Notes under the pieces: model-generated
What the model saw: only the letters and a program-made list of their open reading frames with translations
Told to the model about the DNA's origin: nothing
Database searches by the model: none
Made by a program: the position numbers and the translations under genes
Shown here: positions 1 to 7,486 of the stretch, one piece after another
Position numbering within the stretch: position 1 is the first letter of the stretch
Layout: every line of letters begins with the position of its first letter
Assembly: GCA_947631725.1 (NCBI GenBank)
Contig: CANRML010000032.1
Location: 1-11,650, forward strand
DNA: 11,650 nt
Reading direction: 5' to 3'
DNA from: an uncultured Clostridia bacterium
Lineage (GTDB): Bacteria > Bacillota > Clostridia > TANB77 > CAG-508

Positions 1-449
1 AAATATATTTTTACATTTTTGTCTTTTAAATTAGACATTACCCATCCATGTACTTTAACTTTTGTTCCAACTGTTTCGTTTACTTTTGGCCAGTCTATCC
101 AAAGTGATGTATTATATTTTTTTACATTAAATTCTCTAGTACCTTGTAACATTGTTTCATTTGTTTTTGCATTAATTACCTTAACTATAATTTTGTGTTT
201 TCCATCTTTTATATTACTTATATCAACTTCTCCATCAAAGCCTGCCTCTGGGTTTTCTGCAGCTGTTCCATAACCTTTTACAGAACTTGTTACATCTCCT
301 CTTGCATATCTTTTTATTTTACTTGTTATATCTGTACTTTCATTGTCTAAATATATTTTTACATTTTTGTCTTTTAAATTAGACATTACCCATCCATGTA
401 CTTTAACTTTTGTTCCAACTGTTTCATTTACATTTGGCCAGTCTATCCA
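1..449 (-). repeat. Direct repeat, 348-bp period, inside the Ig-like gene
   Basis: Bases 1-101 and 349-449 are nearly identical in direct orientation; by eye they differ at two positions, near 78 and 84. The 348-bp offset equals 116 codons and matches the Ig-like unit. Further copies at about 240-345 and 590-695 are clearly related but more diverged, so similarity is highest in the units furthest from the N-terminus. This indicates recent unit duplication or gene conversion. The array may continue past the left edge. Confidence 0.85.
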
Positions 450-896
450 CATATTTGTTTTATAATCTTTTTTTAAGTTAAAAGTTTGTTTTTCTTCTCC
501 TAGCTTTTCTCCAGTTTTATCATCAATTGCACGTACAATTAAAGTATGTTTTCCATCTTTTAGATTACTTATATCAACTTTTCCATCAAAACCTGCTAGA
601 GGATTTTGCTCAGGTGTTCCATATCCTTTTACAGAGCTTGTTACATCTCCTCTTGCATATCTTTTTATTCCACTTTTAATTTCTGTATTTTCATTATCAA
701 TGTAGAATTTTAATGATTTATCTTTAATTTCTGACATAAACCAGCCATGAACACTTAAAGTTTGATTTGTATTTTGATTTTGAGTTGGAAAATCAATGTA
801 TATTTTAGCTTTATTTGTAGATGCTTTTACATTGCTAAAAAATACTAATGTTAATAAAGATATAAATAATAGTATAGATAAAATTCTTTTTTTCAT
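1..896 (-). CDS. Secreted protein with tandem Ig-like repeats (partial, C-terminus beyond window)
   Basis: An open frame of 298 codons runs from ATG at 896 off the left edge, so the C-terminus is missing. Residues 1-25 form a signal peptide: MKKR, a hydrophobic stretch, then VKA before Ser26. What follows is a tandem repeat of about 116 residues. Each unit begins with an I/W-ID-F/W-P motif and then has HGW (residues 50, 167 and 283), a KRYARGDVTSSVKGYG segment, an AGFDG motif and a DGKH motif before the last strand. This pattern resembles the bacterial Ig-like modules of clostridial surface proteins and cell-wall hydrolases; that is family recall, not a search. A catalytic or wall-anchoring domain may lie beyond the edge. 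The gene is last in the string, and its ribosome binding site lies in the final codons of the glycosyltransferase gene before it. Export is well supported; the function is unknown. Confidence 0.8.
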   Translation of the reverse strand, partial: MKKRILSILLFISLLTLVFFSNVKASTNKAKIYIDFPTQNQNTNQTLSVHGWFMSEIKDKSLKFYIDNENTEIKSGIKRYARGDVTSSVKGYGTPEQNPLAGFDGKVDISNLKDGKHTLIVRAIDDKTGEKLGEEKQTFNLKKDYKTNMWIDWPNVNETVGTKVKVHGWVMSNLKDKNVKIYLDNESTDITSKIKRYARGDVTSSVKGYGTAAENPEAGFDGEVDISNIKDGKHKIIVKVINAKTNETMLQGTREFNVKKYNTSLWIDWPKVNETVGTKVKVHGWVMSNLKDKNVKIY

Positions 897-900
897 TTTT

Positions 901-2733
901 CTAACCTCCATATTTTTTGCATTTTATTTGATAATTTTCACTTTCTAAAGAAAAATTTATATTGAAAAATGGATCACCTTTTTCTAAAAATTCCTTCCAT
1001 TTTTCTTGAAACTTTTTAGTTTCATTTTCATATCTTTCTACTTTTGATGTAGTAGTTTCATATCCTCTTGATTTAGATTCAAAATGATATAATTCGATAT
1101 ATGGACTCCATACAATCCAATATCCTTTTTGACGAATTTTTAAGCATAAATCTACATCATTTAAAGCTACTGCAAAATCCTCATCCATTTTGCCAACTTC
1201 TTCATATATTGACTTTTTAGTAAAAAGACATGCACCTGTAACACTACTAAAGTTCTGAACATATCCTTGTCTTCCTGAATATGCTTTTTTTACTTTTGGT
1301 AAATTTCTTAACATATTTCCTGCTGTTCCATTTATTCCTACAATAATACCTGCATGTTGTATAGTATTATCTGGGAAATATAGTTTTGCACCAACAGCAC
1401 CTACATCATTTCTTTGCCCATATCCTAGAAATTGTTCTAACCAATTTGGTGTTAAAACTTCTGTATCATTGTTTAACTGTAATATATATATACCATCTGA
1501 GTTTTTTACACCATAATTCATAATTTTAGCATAATTAAATTCCTTTTCTGGATATGAAATAACTTTTACTTTTTCATTTTTTTGAATTTCTTCATAATAG
1601 CTAAATGTAGCTTTTTCTGTGCTATTGTTTTCAATTATTAAAATTTCATAATTTATATATGTTGTATTTTTTAAAATAGATTCTATACACTGTTTTAAAT
1701 CCTTAATATGATCTTTATTTGGAATTAGTATAGATATTTTAGGGTTTCCTATAACTTTATATGTTATTTTATATGTTCCTAATAATTCTCCATGTTCTAC
1801 AGTTCCATCTAAGCCCATGCGTTCTAAATGCTTTTCTATTGCTTTTTTACCTGCTTCATAAGCATATGGTTTTGTATCCTTTGTAGCTGAAGCGGTTGAC
1901 TCTTTATGAACTCTCCAATGATATAGTATTTTTGGGATGTGCTCTACTTTATTTGTTTTTTCAACAATTCTTAAAAATAAGTCATAATCTTGTGCACCAT
2001 CAAAGCCTTCTTTAAAGCCTTCTACTTCTTTTAACATTTCTGATTCTATAACTGCAAAATGGCAGATATAGTTCACTGAGCGCAGGGTGTCTATTGCAAA
2101 ATCTGGCTTAAAATGTGGATCAAAACGTTGTTCTGAATTTTCTGATATTTTGTCTTCATCTGAATATATTAGTTTTGCATCAGGTGTTTTATTGATTTGC
2201 TTTACTACTTCATATAAAGCAAAATCTGTTAATAAATCATCATGGTCTAATAATCCAATATATTCTCCTGTTGCCATTTCAATTGCAACATTTGAATTTC
2301 TAGCTATTCCTAAATTATTCCCTATAAATTTATAGTGTATTCTATTATCTTTTTTTGCAATTTCTTCTATCTCTAAATTTTTCTCAGGGCTTCCATCTGC
2401 TAAGCATAGTTCCCAGTTAGTATATGTTTGATTTAATATGCTATTTAATAATTCTGCAAAATATTTTTTATTTGTATTATATAAAGGAACGATTATACTT
2501 ATTTTGGGCATTTTAGGAAATGTTTCAGTTTTTTGCTTTTCTAATATGTCTTTATCTGGCTCATTTTCTAATATCCATTGTTGATAAGCTTTTAGATTGT
2601 CATTTTTTCCTTTAATGTCATAAGAACGTATTTTTGAAAGTGTATCTCTAATTCCATTTTGTTTTAAATTAACAAGAAATTTTCGAATAGCACTTCCTTT
2701 TGGAAATACTACATCTTTAAGCTTTTTCCTCAT
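901..2733 (-). CDS. Two-domain GT2 glycosyltransferase
   Basis: A 610-residue protein with two GT-A (family 2) domains in tandem. The first spans about residues 77-290. It opens with ISIIVPLYNT, carries the DHDD metal/nucleotide-sugar motif at 163-166, a YSDED segment at 190-194 and QDYD at 248-251. The second spans about 331-560. It opens with ISILIPNKD, has LNNDTE around 420-425 and NDVDLC around 525-530. An N-terminal basic extension of about 75 residues precedes them, and there is no signal peptide. Double-domain enzymes of this kind resemble RgpF/O-antigen-type transferases that add rhamnose or other sugars to surface polysaccharides on the cytoplasmic face of the membrane. Donor and acceptor cannot be read from sequence. 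The ATG at 2733 lies 17 nt inside the upstream glycosyltransferase gene, with an AGAGGTG ribosome binding site about 11 nt ahead of it. Confidence 0.88.
   Translation of the reverse strand: MRKKLKDVVFPKGSAIRKFLVNLKQNGIRDTLSKIRSYDIKGKNDNLKAYQQWILENEPDKDILEKQKTETFPKMPKISIIVPLYNTNKKYFAELLNSILNQTYTNWELCLADGSPEKNLEIEEIAKKDNRIHYKFIGNNLGIARNSNVAIEMATGEYIGLLDHDDLLTDFALYEVVKQINKTPDAKLIYSDEDKISENSEQRFDPHFKPDFAIDTLRSVNYICHFAVIESEMLKEVEGFKEGFDGAQDYDLFLRIVEKTNKVEHIPKILYHWRVHKESTASATKDTKPYAYEAGKKAIEKHLERMGLDGTVEHGELLGTYKITYKVIGNPKISILIPNKDHIKDLKQCIESILKNTTYINYEILIIENNSTEKATFSYYEEIQKNEKVKVISYPEKEFNYAKIMNYGVKNSDGIYILQLNNDTEVLTPNWLEQFLGYGQRNDVGAVGAKLYFPDNTIQHAGIIVGINGTAGNMLRNLPKVKKAYSGRQGYVQNFSSVTGACLFTKKSIYEEVGKMDEDFAVALNDVDLCLKIRQKGYWIVWSPYIELYHFESKSRGYETTTSKVERYENETKKFQEKWKEFLEKGDPFFNINFSLESENYQIKCKKYGG
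905..909 (-). promoter_or_regulatory. Ribosome binding site embedded in the upstream gene
   Basis: GGAGG lies 8 nt before the ATG at 896. It is formed by the last two glycine codons (GGA GGT) of the preceding glycosyltransferase, whose TAG stop is at 901-903. Translation of the Ig-like protein is therefore probably coupled to that of the glycosyltransferase. Confidence 0.75.
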
Positions 2734-3727
2734 TTTTAGAGCTGCACCTCTTTCCTTTAAAAGCTTTTCGTATTTTAAATAATATTTCTCCTAGAAGCGG
2801 CATATTTAAGATAATAAAATTTAGAATATAGTAACTTGGTAATTCATATTTGTATAATTTATGGAAAATATACCATCCTCTAAATGATATCTTTTTATTT
2901 TCTATTCTATCAAAATATTTTTTTGCTTTTTGATTAAGTTCTTGTAAATCATTTGGAAACTTGTCCTGATATTGTAAGTATGTAGAAAATAGTTCTTGTT
3001 TTACCTCAATAAAAACTGTTCTAATATCAGAAAATTTTTCTGCATCAAAAGATTTTCTAGTTGCTCCAACTTGATTTTCAACATGTTGACGATATAGGAC
3101 TGTAGGTTCATCTAAGTAAGCAATTTTTCCAGATAGAGATGTCATTAGTGCAATCCAAGAATCATGTATTATATATTTAGTATTTTCAGGTAATGGTAAT
3201 ATTTGATTTAAATATTGTTTTTTTGTTAAAATAGTACATCCTGTTACTGTATTATACAAATATGCTATCTTATTTGTTTCTACAGTTTTTGTGATTTTAT
3301 GTATTTTTTCCATTTTTCTATTAAATGATTTAGAAATTGTTTTTCCTGTTTCATCTATTATTTCTAAATCTGTAAATACTAAGTCTGCTTGTTTTTCCTT
3401 CATTTTTGCATATGTTTTTTCTATTTTATTTGATAGCCATATATCATCTTGGTCACACAACATATATAAATTATGCTCTACATGTTGTAATAGAAACTCA
3501 AAATTTTTCATGTATCCTATATTTTTTTTCTGATAGTATATCTCTATTTGTGGGTGGCTTTGATACTTTTCCAAAATTTCTTTTGTTTTATCTTGTGAAC
3601 AATCATCAGAAATTATCAGTTTGAAATTAGAATAACTCTGAGTTAATATACTATTTAATTGTTCTTCTAGATATTTTTCTCCATTATATGTTGCAAGTAA
3701 AATATCTATTGTTTCTTGCTCATCCAC
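2717..3727 (-). CDS. GT2 glycosyltransferase, RgpB-like
   Basis: A 336-residue family 2 glycosyltransferase. The N-terminal GT-A fold starts with IDILLATYNG (7-16). It has the Asp pair D41-D42 in IISDDCS, a NIGYMKNFEFLL segment (69-80) and the donor/metal motif CDQDDIW (91-97). HDSWIALM and YRQH follow further on. This motif set is typical of enzymes resembling the streptococcal rhamnosyltransferase RgpB, so rhamnose transfer is possible but unproven. The hydrophobic C-terminus (around PLLGEILFKI) may associate with the membrane. The start is GTG at 3727; a nearby ATG at 3723 is out of frame. The protein is a clear paralogue of its upstream neighbour, sharing the LLATY, IISDD, NIGY-KNFEFLL and D-DDIW motifs. 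The end overlaps the next gene by 17 nt. Confidence 0.87.
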   Translation of the reverse strand: MDEQETIDILLATYNGEKYLEEQLNSILTQSYSNFKLIISDDCSQDKTKEILEKYQSHPQIEIYYQKKNIGYMKNFEFLLQHVEHNLYMLCDQDDIWLSNKIEKTYAKMKEKQADLVFTDLEIIDETGKTISKSFNRKMEKIHKITKTVETNKIAYLYNTVTGCTILTKKQYLNQILPLPENTKYIIHDSWIALMTSLSGKIAYLDEPTVLYRQHVENQVGATRKSFDAEKFSDIRTVFIEVKQELFSTYLQYQDKFPNDLQELNQKAKKYFDRIENKKISFRGWYIFHKLYKYELPSYYILNFIILNMPLLGEILFKIRKAFKGKRCSSKNEEKA

Positions 3728-3733
3728 TTTTTT

Positions 3734-3740
3734 CTCCTTT
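3734..3740 (-). promoter_or_regulatory. Ribosome binding site that fixes a GTG start
   Basis: AAAGGAG lies 6 nt before GTG at 3727 and directly after the TAG stop (3741-3743) of the upstream glycosyltransferase. It supports GTG as the true start, because the only nearby ATG (3721-3723) is in another frame. Confidence 0.7.
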
Positions 3741-4724
3741 CTAAAGAATATACCTTAGATATCCAAGTATAGGGAAATGAAAAATCATAAGTTCTTTTAT
3801 TATTTTTTTAAACATATTTTTTCCTTTTAAATATTTAAAATATGTTTTTATATTTAAATTAAGATATTTTGTTTTTTCAAGGTTTGTATAATATTTAATT
3901 AGTTCTTCTAATTTTTCTTTTGTTTGTATGTTAGAACAATATTCAAGGCACATTTTAGCACCATCTAAATAAGCTGATTCAATTACTACTTCATTTCGGT
4001 ATTTTAAGTATCCTTTATATGATGTTCCATATTTTTCTTTAAATTTATTTAAATTTTGAGATAATGATTTTCCTCCAAACACATTTGCTGTATGCTGTCT
4101 ATATGAAAATAGAGGTTCTTCAATATATGAAACTCCTTTATTTTCATTTGCTATAAAGCTAACTAACCAATCTTGTGCCATTACATTTTGAGTAAAAGGT
4201 AACATTTTTTCTTTTACTGATTTAGTAAACATTTGAGAACATCCTAATCCCAAATATCTTGATATTCCTAAAATTTGATTGTTACCTTTTACTAATGGCA
4301 TATTTTTATATTTAAAATAATTATTTTTAAGGATTGTCCCATTTTCGTCAATCAATATACTATTACAGTATACCATGTCTACATTGTTTTGCTTTAAAAT
4401 TTTTAATTCTTCTTCAATTTTGTTATTATTCCAAATATCGTCATGGTCACTAAAACAAATATATTCAGCTTTTGATTTACTTAGTAAGAATTCAAAGTTT
4501 TTTATATATCCTATATTTTCACTTTGAATATATAATTCAACTCTATTATCTTGATTTGATATTTCTTCCAAAATATTTTTTACATCTAAACTAGTTGAAT
4601 TATCATCACTAATGATTAAATGAATATTTACATAGGTTTGGTTTAAAATGCTTTTGATTTGTTCTTTTAAAAATTTTGGATTTGTTTCATAGGTTGCAAG
4701 TAATATATCAACTGTTTCACCCAT
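3741..4724 (-). CDS. GT2 glycosyltransferase, RgpB-like
   Basis: A 327-residue family 2 glycosyltransferase. The GT-A fold begins VDILLATYET (5-14). It has D40-D41 in IISDDNS, the NIGYIKNFEFLL segment (70-81) and the metal/donor motif SDHDDIW (92-98). AQDWLVSF and YRQH lie in the second half. The C-terminus is hydrophobic with a FPILGYL motif like the PLLGE motif of the next gene, so the two arose by duplication. No signal peptide is present; it should act in the cytosol or at the inner face of the membrane on a surface-glycan precursor. The ATG at 4724 has a modest AAAGG site 9 nt upstream. It starts 19 nt after the IMP dehydrogenase stop and ends 13 nt before the next GTG, so it is the first of three glycosyltransferases in the string. 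The sugar specificity is not known. Confidence 0.87.
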   Translation of the reverse strand: MGETVDILLATYETNPKFLKEQIKSILNQTYVNIHLIISDDNSTSLDVKNILEEISNQDNRVELYIQSENIGYIKNFEFLLSKSKAEYICFSDHDDIWNNNKIEEELKILKQNNVDMVYCNSILIDENGTILKNNYFKYKNMPLVKGNNQILGISRYLGLGCSQMFTKSVKEKMLPFTQNVMAQDWLVSFIANENKGVSYIEEPLFSYRQHTANVFGGKSLSQNLNKFKEKYGTSYKGYLKYRNEVVIESAYLDGAKMCLEYCSNIQTKEKLEELIKYYTNLEKTKYLNLNIKTYFKYLKGKNMFKKIIKELMIFHFPILGYLRYIL

Positions 4725-4743
4725 TATTTTTCAACCTTTCTTA

Positions 4744-6249
4744 TTATTGATATTGGTTATCTATTTCTTTTAGTATAACATCATGTGCACTACCTTCTGA
4801 AATACTTGTTTCTGACACAAAAGTTAGTCTTGCTTTTTCATGTAGTTCAGGAATACTTATACTTCCACAATTACACATAGTTGATTTTATTTTAGCACAT
4901 GTTATTGCCAAATTATCTTTCAATTTTCCAGCATATGGAATATATGAGTCAACACCTTCTTCAAATGAAAGCTTCTTGTCTCCTCCTAAGTCATATCTTT
5001 GCCAGTTTCTTGCTCTGTTAGATCCTTCACCCCAATATTCTTTAACATATCCATTTCCTTTTTTTATAAGTCTTGTTGGACTTTCGTCAAAACGTGCAAA
5101 ATATCTTCCCATCATAACAAAATCTGCTCCTAATGCTAATGCAATTGTAATATGATGGTCATGTACAATTCCTCCATCAAGGCATAATGGAATATATACT
5201 CCAGTTTCTTTTAAGTATTCATCACGAGCTGCTGCTACATCTATTAATGCTGATGCATTTCCACGTCCAATTCCTTTTGTTTCACGAGTGATACATATAG
5301 AGCCACCGCCTACACCGATTTTAATAAAATCTGCTCCTGCTTCAGCTAAGTAGCGAAATCCTTCGCTATCTACTACATTTCCAGCTCCTATTTTTACACT
5401 ATCACCATAGTTTTTACGAACAAAATCAATTGTATTTTTTTGCCATACAGAATATCCATCAGAAGAATCCATAACAAGAATATCTACTCCTGCTTCTATA
5501 AGAGCTGGTATTCTTTCTTCATAATCTCTTGTGTTAATTCCTGCACCGACAATATATCGTTTATTTTCATCTAATAAAGAATTTGGATTATTTTTTCTAT
5601 CTTCATAATCTTTACGAAATACTAAGTATTTTAATCTACCTTCATCTGTTAAAATTGGAAGGCAAGCTTTTTTATGTTCCCATATTAAATCATTTGCTTC
5701 AGATAGACTAACCCCTTCATGTGCCCAAAAAATTTTTTCTCTTGGTGTCATGAAATTATCTATTGGGGCATCCATGTCATCTCTTGAAATGCGGTAATCT
5801 TTATCTGTAACTAATCCCAAGAATATTCCATTTGCTGTTCCATCATCTGTAATAATTACAGTAGAATGTCCTGTTTCTTGAACTAAGCGAATTACATCTT
5901 TTAGAGGTGTTCCTGATTTTACATTTGAATCACTTACAACAAAGCCTGCTTTGTGTTTTTTTACATGTCTTATCATTTTAGCTTGTGATTCTATTGATTG
6001 TGAGCCATATATAAATGCTACTCCTCCTTCTCTTGCTAAAGCAATTCCCATTTCTTCTCCTGAAACAGATTGCATAACAGCAGAAACCATTGGAACATTT
6101 GCATAATATTTTGCTTCTTCTCCTTTTTTATACTTTACAAGTGGTGTTCTTAATGATACTTGGCTTGGAATACACCTTTCATCTGTTAAATTTGGTAATA
6201 ATAGATATTCATTTAAAGTTCTTGACATATCTTCTAAAATTTTTGCCAT
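4744..6249 (-). CDS. guaB: IMP dehydrogenase, Tritrichomonas foetus-like type
   Basis: A 501-residue enzyme that oxidises IMP to XMP with NAD+, the committed step of guanine nucleotide synthesis in the cytosol. A TIM barrel is interrupted at about residues 100-215 by a pair of CBS domains. The catalytic loop reads GVGGGSICITRET with Cys319 as nucleophile, followed by GIGRG. The flap carries the catalytic Arg418-Tyr419 in NWQRYDLGG. LCLDGGI (355-361) and GRYFARFDESPTR (381-393) form phosphate- and IMP-binding parts. The sequence follows, as I recall it, the T. foetus IMPDH almost motif for motif, with the same numbering of Cys319, Arg418, Lys310 and Glu431, rather than the usual SICTTR bacterial type. 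The ATG at 6249 has AAGGAGG 7 nt ahead; the gene ends in tandem TAA TAA. It sits between acetate kinase and glycosyltransferase genes, an unusual neighbourhood for guaB. Confidence 0.95.
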   Translation of the reverse strand: MAKILEDMSRTLNEYLLLPNLTDERCIPSQVSLRTPLVKYKKGEEAKYYANVPMVSAVMQSVSGEEMGIALAREGGVAFIYGSQSIESQAKMIRHVKKHKAGFVVSDSNVKSGTPLKDVIRLVQETGHSTVIITDDGTANGIFLGLVTDKDYRISRDDMDAPIDNFMTPREKIFWAHEGVSLSEANDLIWEHKKACLPILTDEGRLKYLVFRKDYEDRKNNPNSLLDENKRYIVGAGINTRDYEERIPALIEAGVDILVMDSSDGYSVWQKNTIDFVRKNYGDSVKIGAGNVVDSEGFRYLAEAGADFIKIGVGGGSICITRETKGIGRGNASALIDVAAARDEYLKETGVYIPLCLDGGIVHDHHITIALALGADFVMMGRYFARFDESPTRLIKKGNGYVKEYWGEGSNRARNWQRYDLGGDKKLSFEEGVDSYIPYAGKLKDNLAITCAKIKSTMCNCGSISIPELHEKARLTFVSETSISEGSAHDVILKEIDNQYQ

Positions 6250-6274
6250 ATTTTTTCCTCCTTATTTTGGCAGT

Positions 6275-7468
6275 TTATATCAATCTCATAGTTTCTTTAG
6301 CTATCATTAGTTCTTCATTTGTTGGTATAATATATACTTTTACTTTTGAGTTAGGTGTAGATATTACTTTTTCTTCACCTCTTACATTATTTTCTTCTAG
6401 GTCTAATTCTACGCCCATAAATTTTAGTTTTTCACAAATTCCTTTGCGGATATTTATTTGATTTTCTCCTATTCCACCTGTGAAAATAATATAGTCAACT
6501 CCATCTAATGCAACTGCATATTTAGCAATATATCCAGCAACTGCATAATTAAATTCGTCTATTGCTGTTTTTGCCATTTCATTATCTGTGTTTGATGCTT
6601 CTTCTATTTCTCTAAAATCTGGTACCATTTCTGAAATAGCTGATAGTCCAGATTTTTTATTAAGTATAGTTTCAATTTCTTCTGGTTTCAATCCTTCTTT
6701 TTTCATTAGGTATGTTATAACAGAAGGGTCTAAATCTCCAGATCTTGTTACCATTGGAACTCCTCCAAGTGGTGTTAATCCCATTGTAGTATCAATAGAT
6801 TTTCCGTTCTTTATAGCACAAATACTTGCGCCTTGTCCTAAATGACAAGTAATAATTTTAAGATCTTTACTATCTTTGTTTTCTAGTTCTAATAATCTTT
6901 GTGATACATACATATGTGATGTTCCATGAAATCCATATTTTCTTACTCCATATTTTTTGTAATATTCATATGGTATTGGATAAAGATATTTTTCTTTTTG
7001 AATTGTTTGATGAAATGCTGTATCAAATACTCCTACCATTGGTTTGCCAGGCATTACTTTTTGACAAGCTTCTATTCCTAAAATACATGCTGGGTTATGA
7101 AGTGGTGCTAAATCTGTATACTCTTTTAATACATCTACAACATTTTCATCTATTTTTACAGATTCAGCTATTTTTTCTCCTCCATGTACTAAACGATGTC
7201 CTATTGCTGAAATTTCTTCTAATGAGTCAATTACTTTATATTCTGGGTTAACTAATTGTTTTAATGTGAAATCAATTGCTTCTGTATGGTTATATGCTGG
7301 ATTTTCTAACTTAATTTTTAATCCTTTTCCTTCAATCTTATGTGTTAGAAAAGCTTCCTTTTCTCCTATTCTTTCATATTTTCCTGAACAAATAACTTCT
7401 TCTGTTTCCATATCAATCAATTGATATTTCAATGACGAACTTCCACAGTTTAATACTAATATTTTCAT
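6275..7468 (-). CDS. ackA: Acetate kinase, second tandem copy
   Basis: A 397-residue acetate kinase (acetyl phosphate + ADP to acetate + ATP), cytosolic, of normal family length. Using Methanosarcina thermophila numbering plus one, I see Asn7, Ser10 and Ser12 in LNCGSSS, Arg92 in GHRLVHGGE, Asp149 in FDTAFHQT, His181 in GFHGTSH, Arg242 in TRSGDLDP and Glu385 in TNEEL. The acetate pocket residues Val94, Leu123, Phe180 and Pro233 are kept. Two positions differ from the archaeal reference: Gln212 for Asn in HLGQG, shared with the other copy, and Val240 for Gly just before TRSG, found only here. The nucleotide loop FTGGIGEN is standard. The gene starts 18 nt after the end of its tandem paralogue, with AAAGGAA 8 nt before ATG. 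It probably is active; Val240 raises the chance of changed kinetics or substrate range. Confidence 0.95.
   Translation of the reverse strand: MKILVLNCGSSSLKYQLIDMETEEVICSGKYERIGEKEAFLTHKIEGKGLKIKLENPAYNHTEAIDFTLKQLVNPEYKVIDSLEEISAIGHRLVHGGEKIAESVKIDENVVDVLKEYTDLAPLHNPACILGIEACQKVMPGKPMVGVFDTAFHQTIQKEKYLYPIPYEYYKKYGVRKYGFHGTSHMYVSQRLLELENKDSKDLKIITCHLGQGASICAIKNGKSIDTTMGLTPLGGVPMVTRSGDLDPSVITYLMKKEGLKPEEIETILNKKSGLSAISEMVPDFREIEEASNTDNEMAKTAIDEFNYAVAGYIAKYAVALDGVDYIIFTGGIGENQINIRKGICEKLKFMGVELDLEENNVRGEEKVISTPNSKVKVYIIPTNEELMIAKETMRLI
6914..6982 (-). repeat. 69-bp near-identical segment shared by the two ackA genes (other copy 8132-8200)
   Basis: Bases 6914-6982 and 8132-8200 match over 69 positions with one difference (6926 A versus 8144 G). 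They encode the same stretch around YPIPYEYYKKYGVRKYGFHG in both acetate kinases. Elsewhere the two genes are clearly diverged, including at silent sites, so this block suggests local gene conversion or strong nucleotide-level constraint. Confidence 0.8.
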
Positions 7469-7486
7469 ATTCTTTTTCCTTTCAAA

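Noticed and set aside
19..273. An 84-codon plus-strand frame at the left edge
   Set aside because: Antisense to the Ig-like repeats, which have a signal peptide, repeat structure and ribosome binding site.
1..700. CRISPR-like or mobile repeat array
   Set aside because: The repeats are 348 bp apart, in frame and protein-coding; they are protein-domain repeats, not CRISPR units.
6090..6461. A 123-codon plus-strand open frame across the guaB/ackA junction, rich in Leu/Ile/Phe
   Set aside because: It is the antisense of AT-rich minus-strand genes; the hydrophobic composition is what antisense of Lys/Glu-rich coding gives. No ribosome binding site, and both genes underneath are certain.
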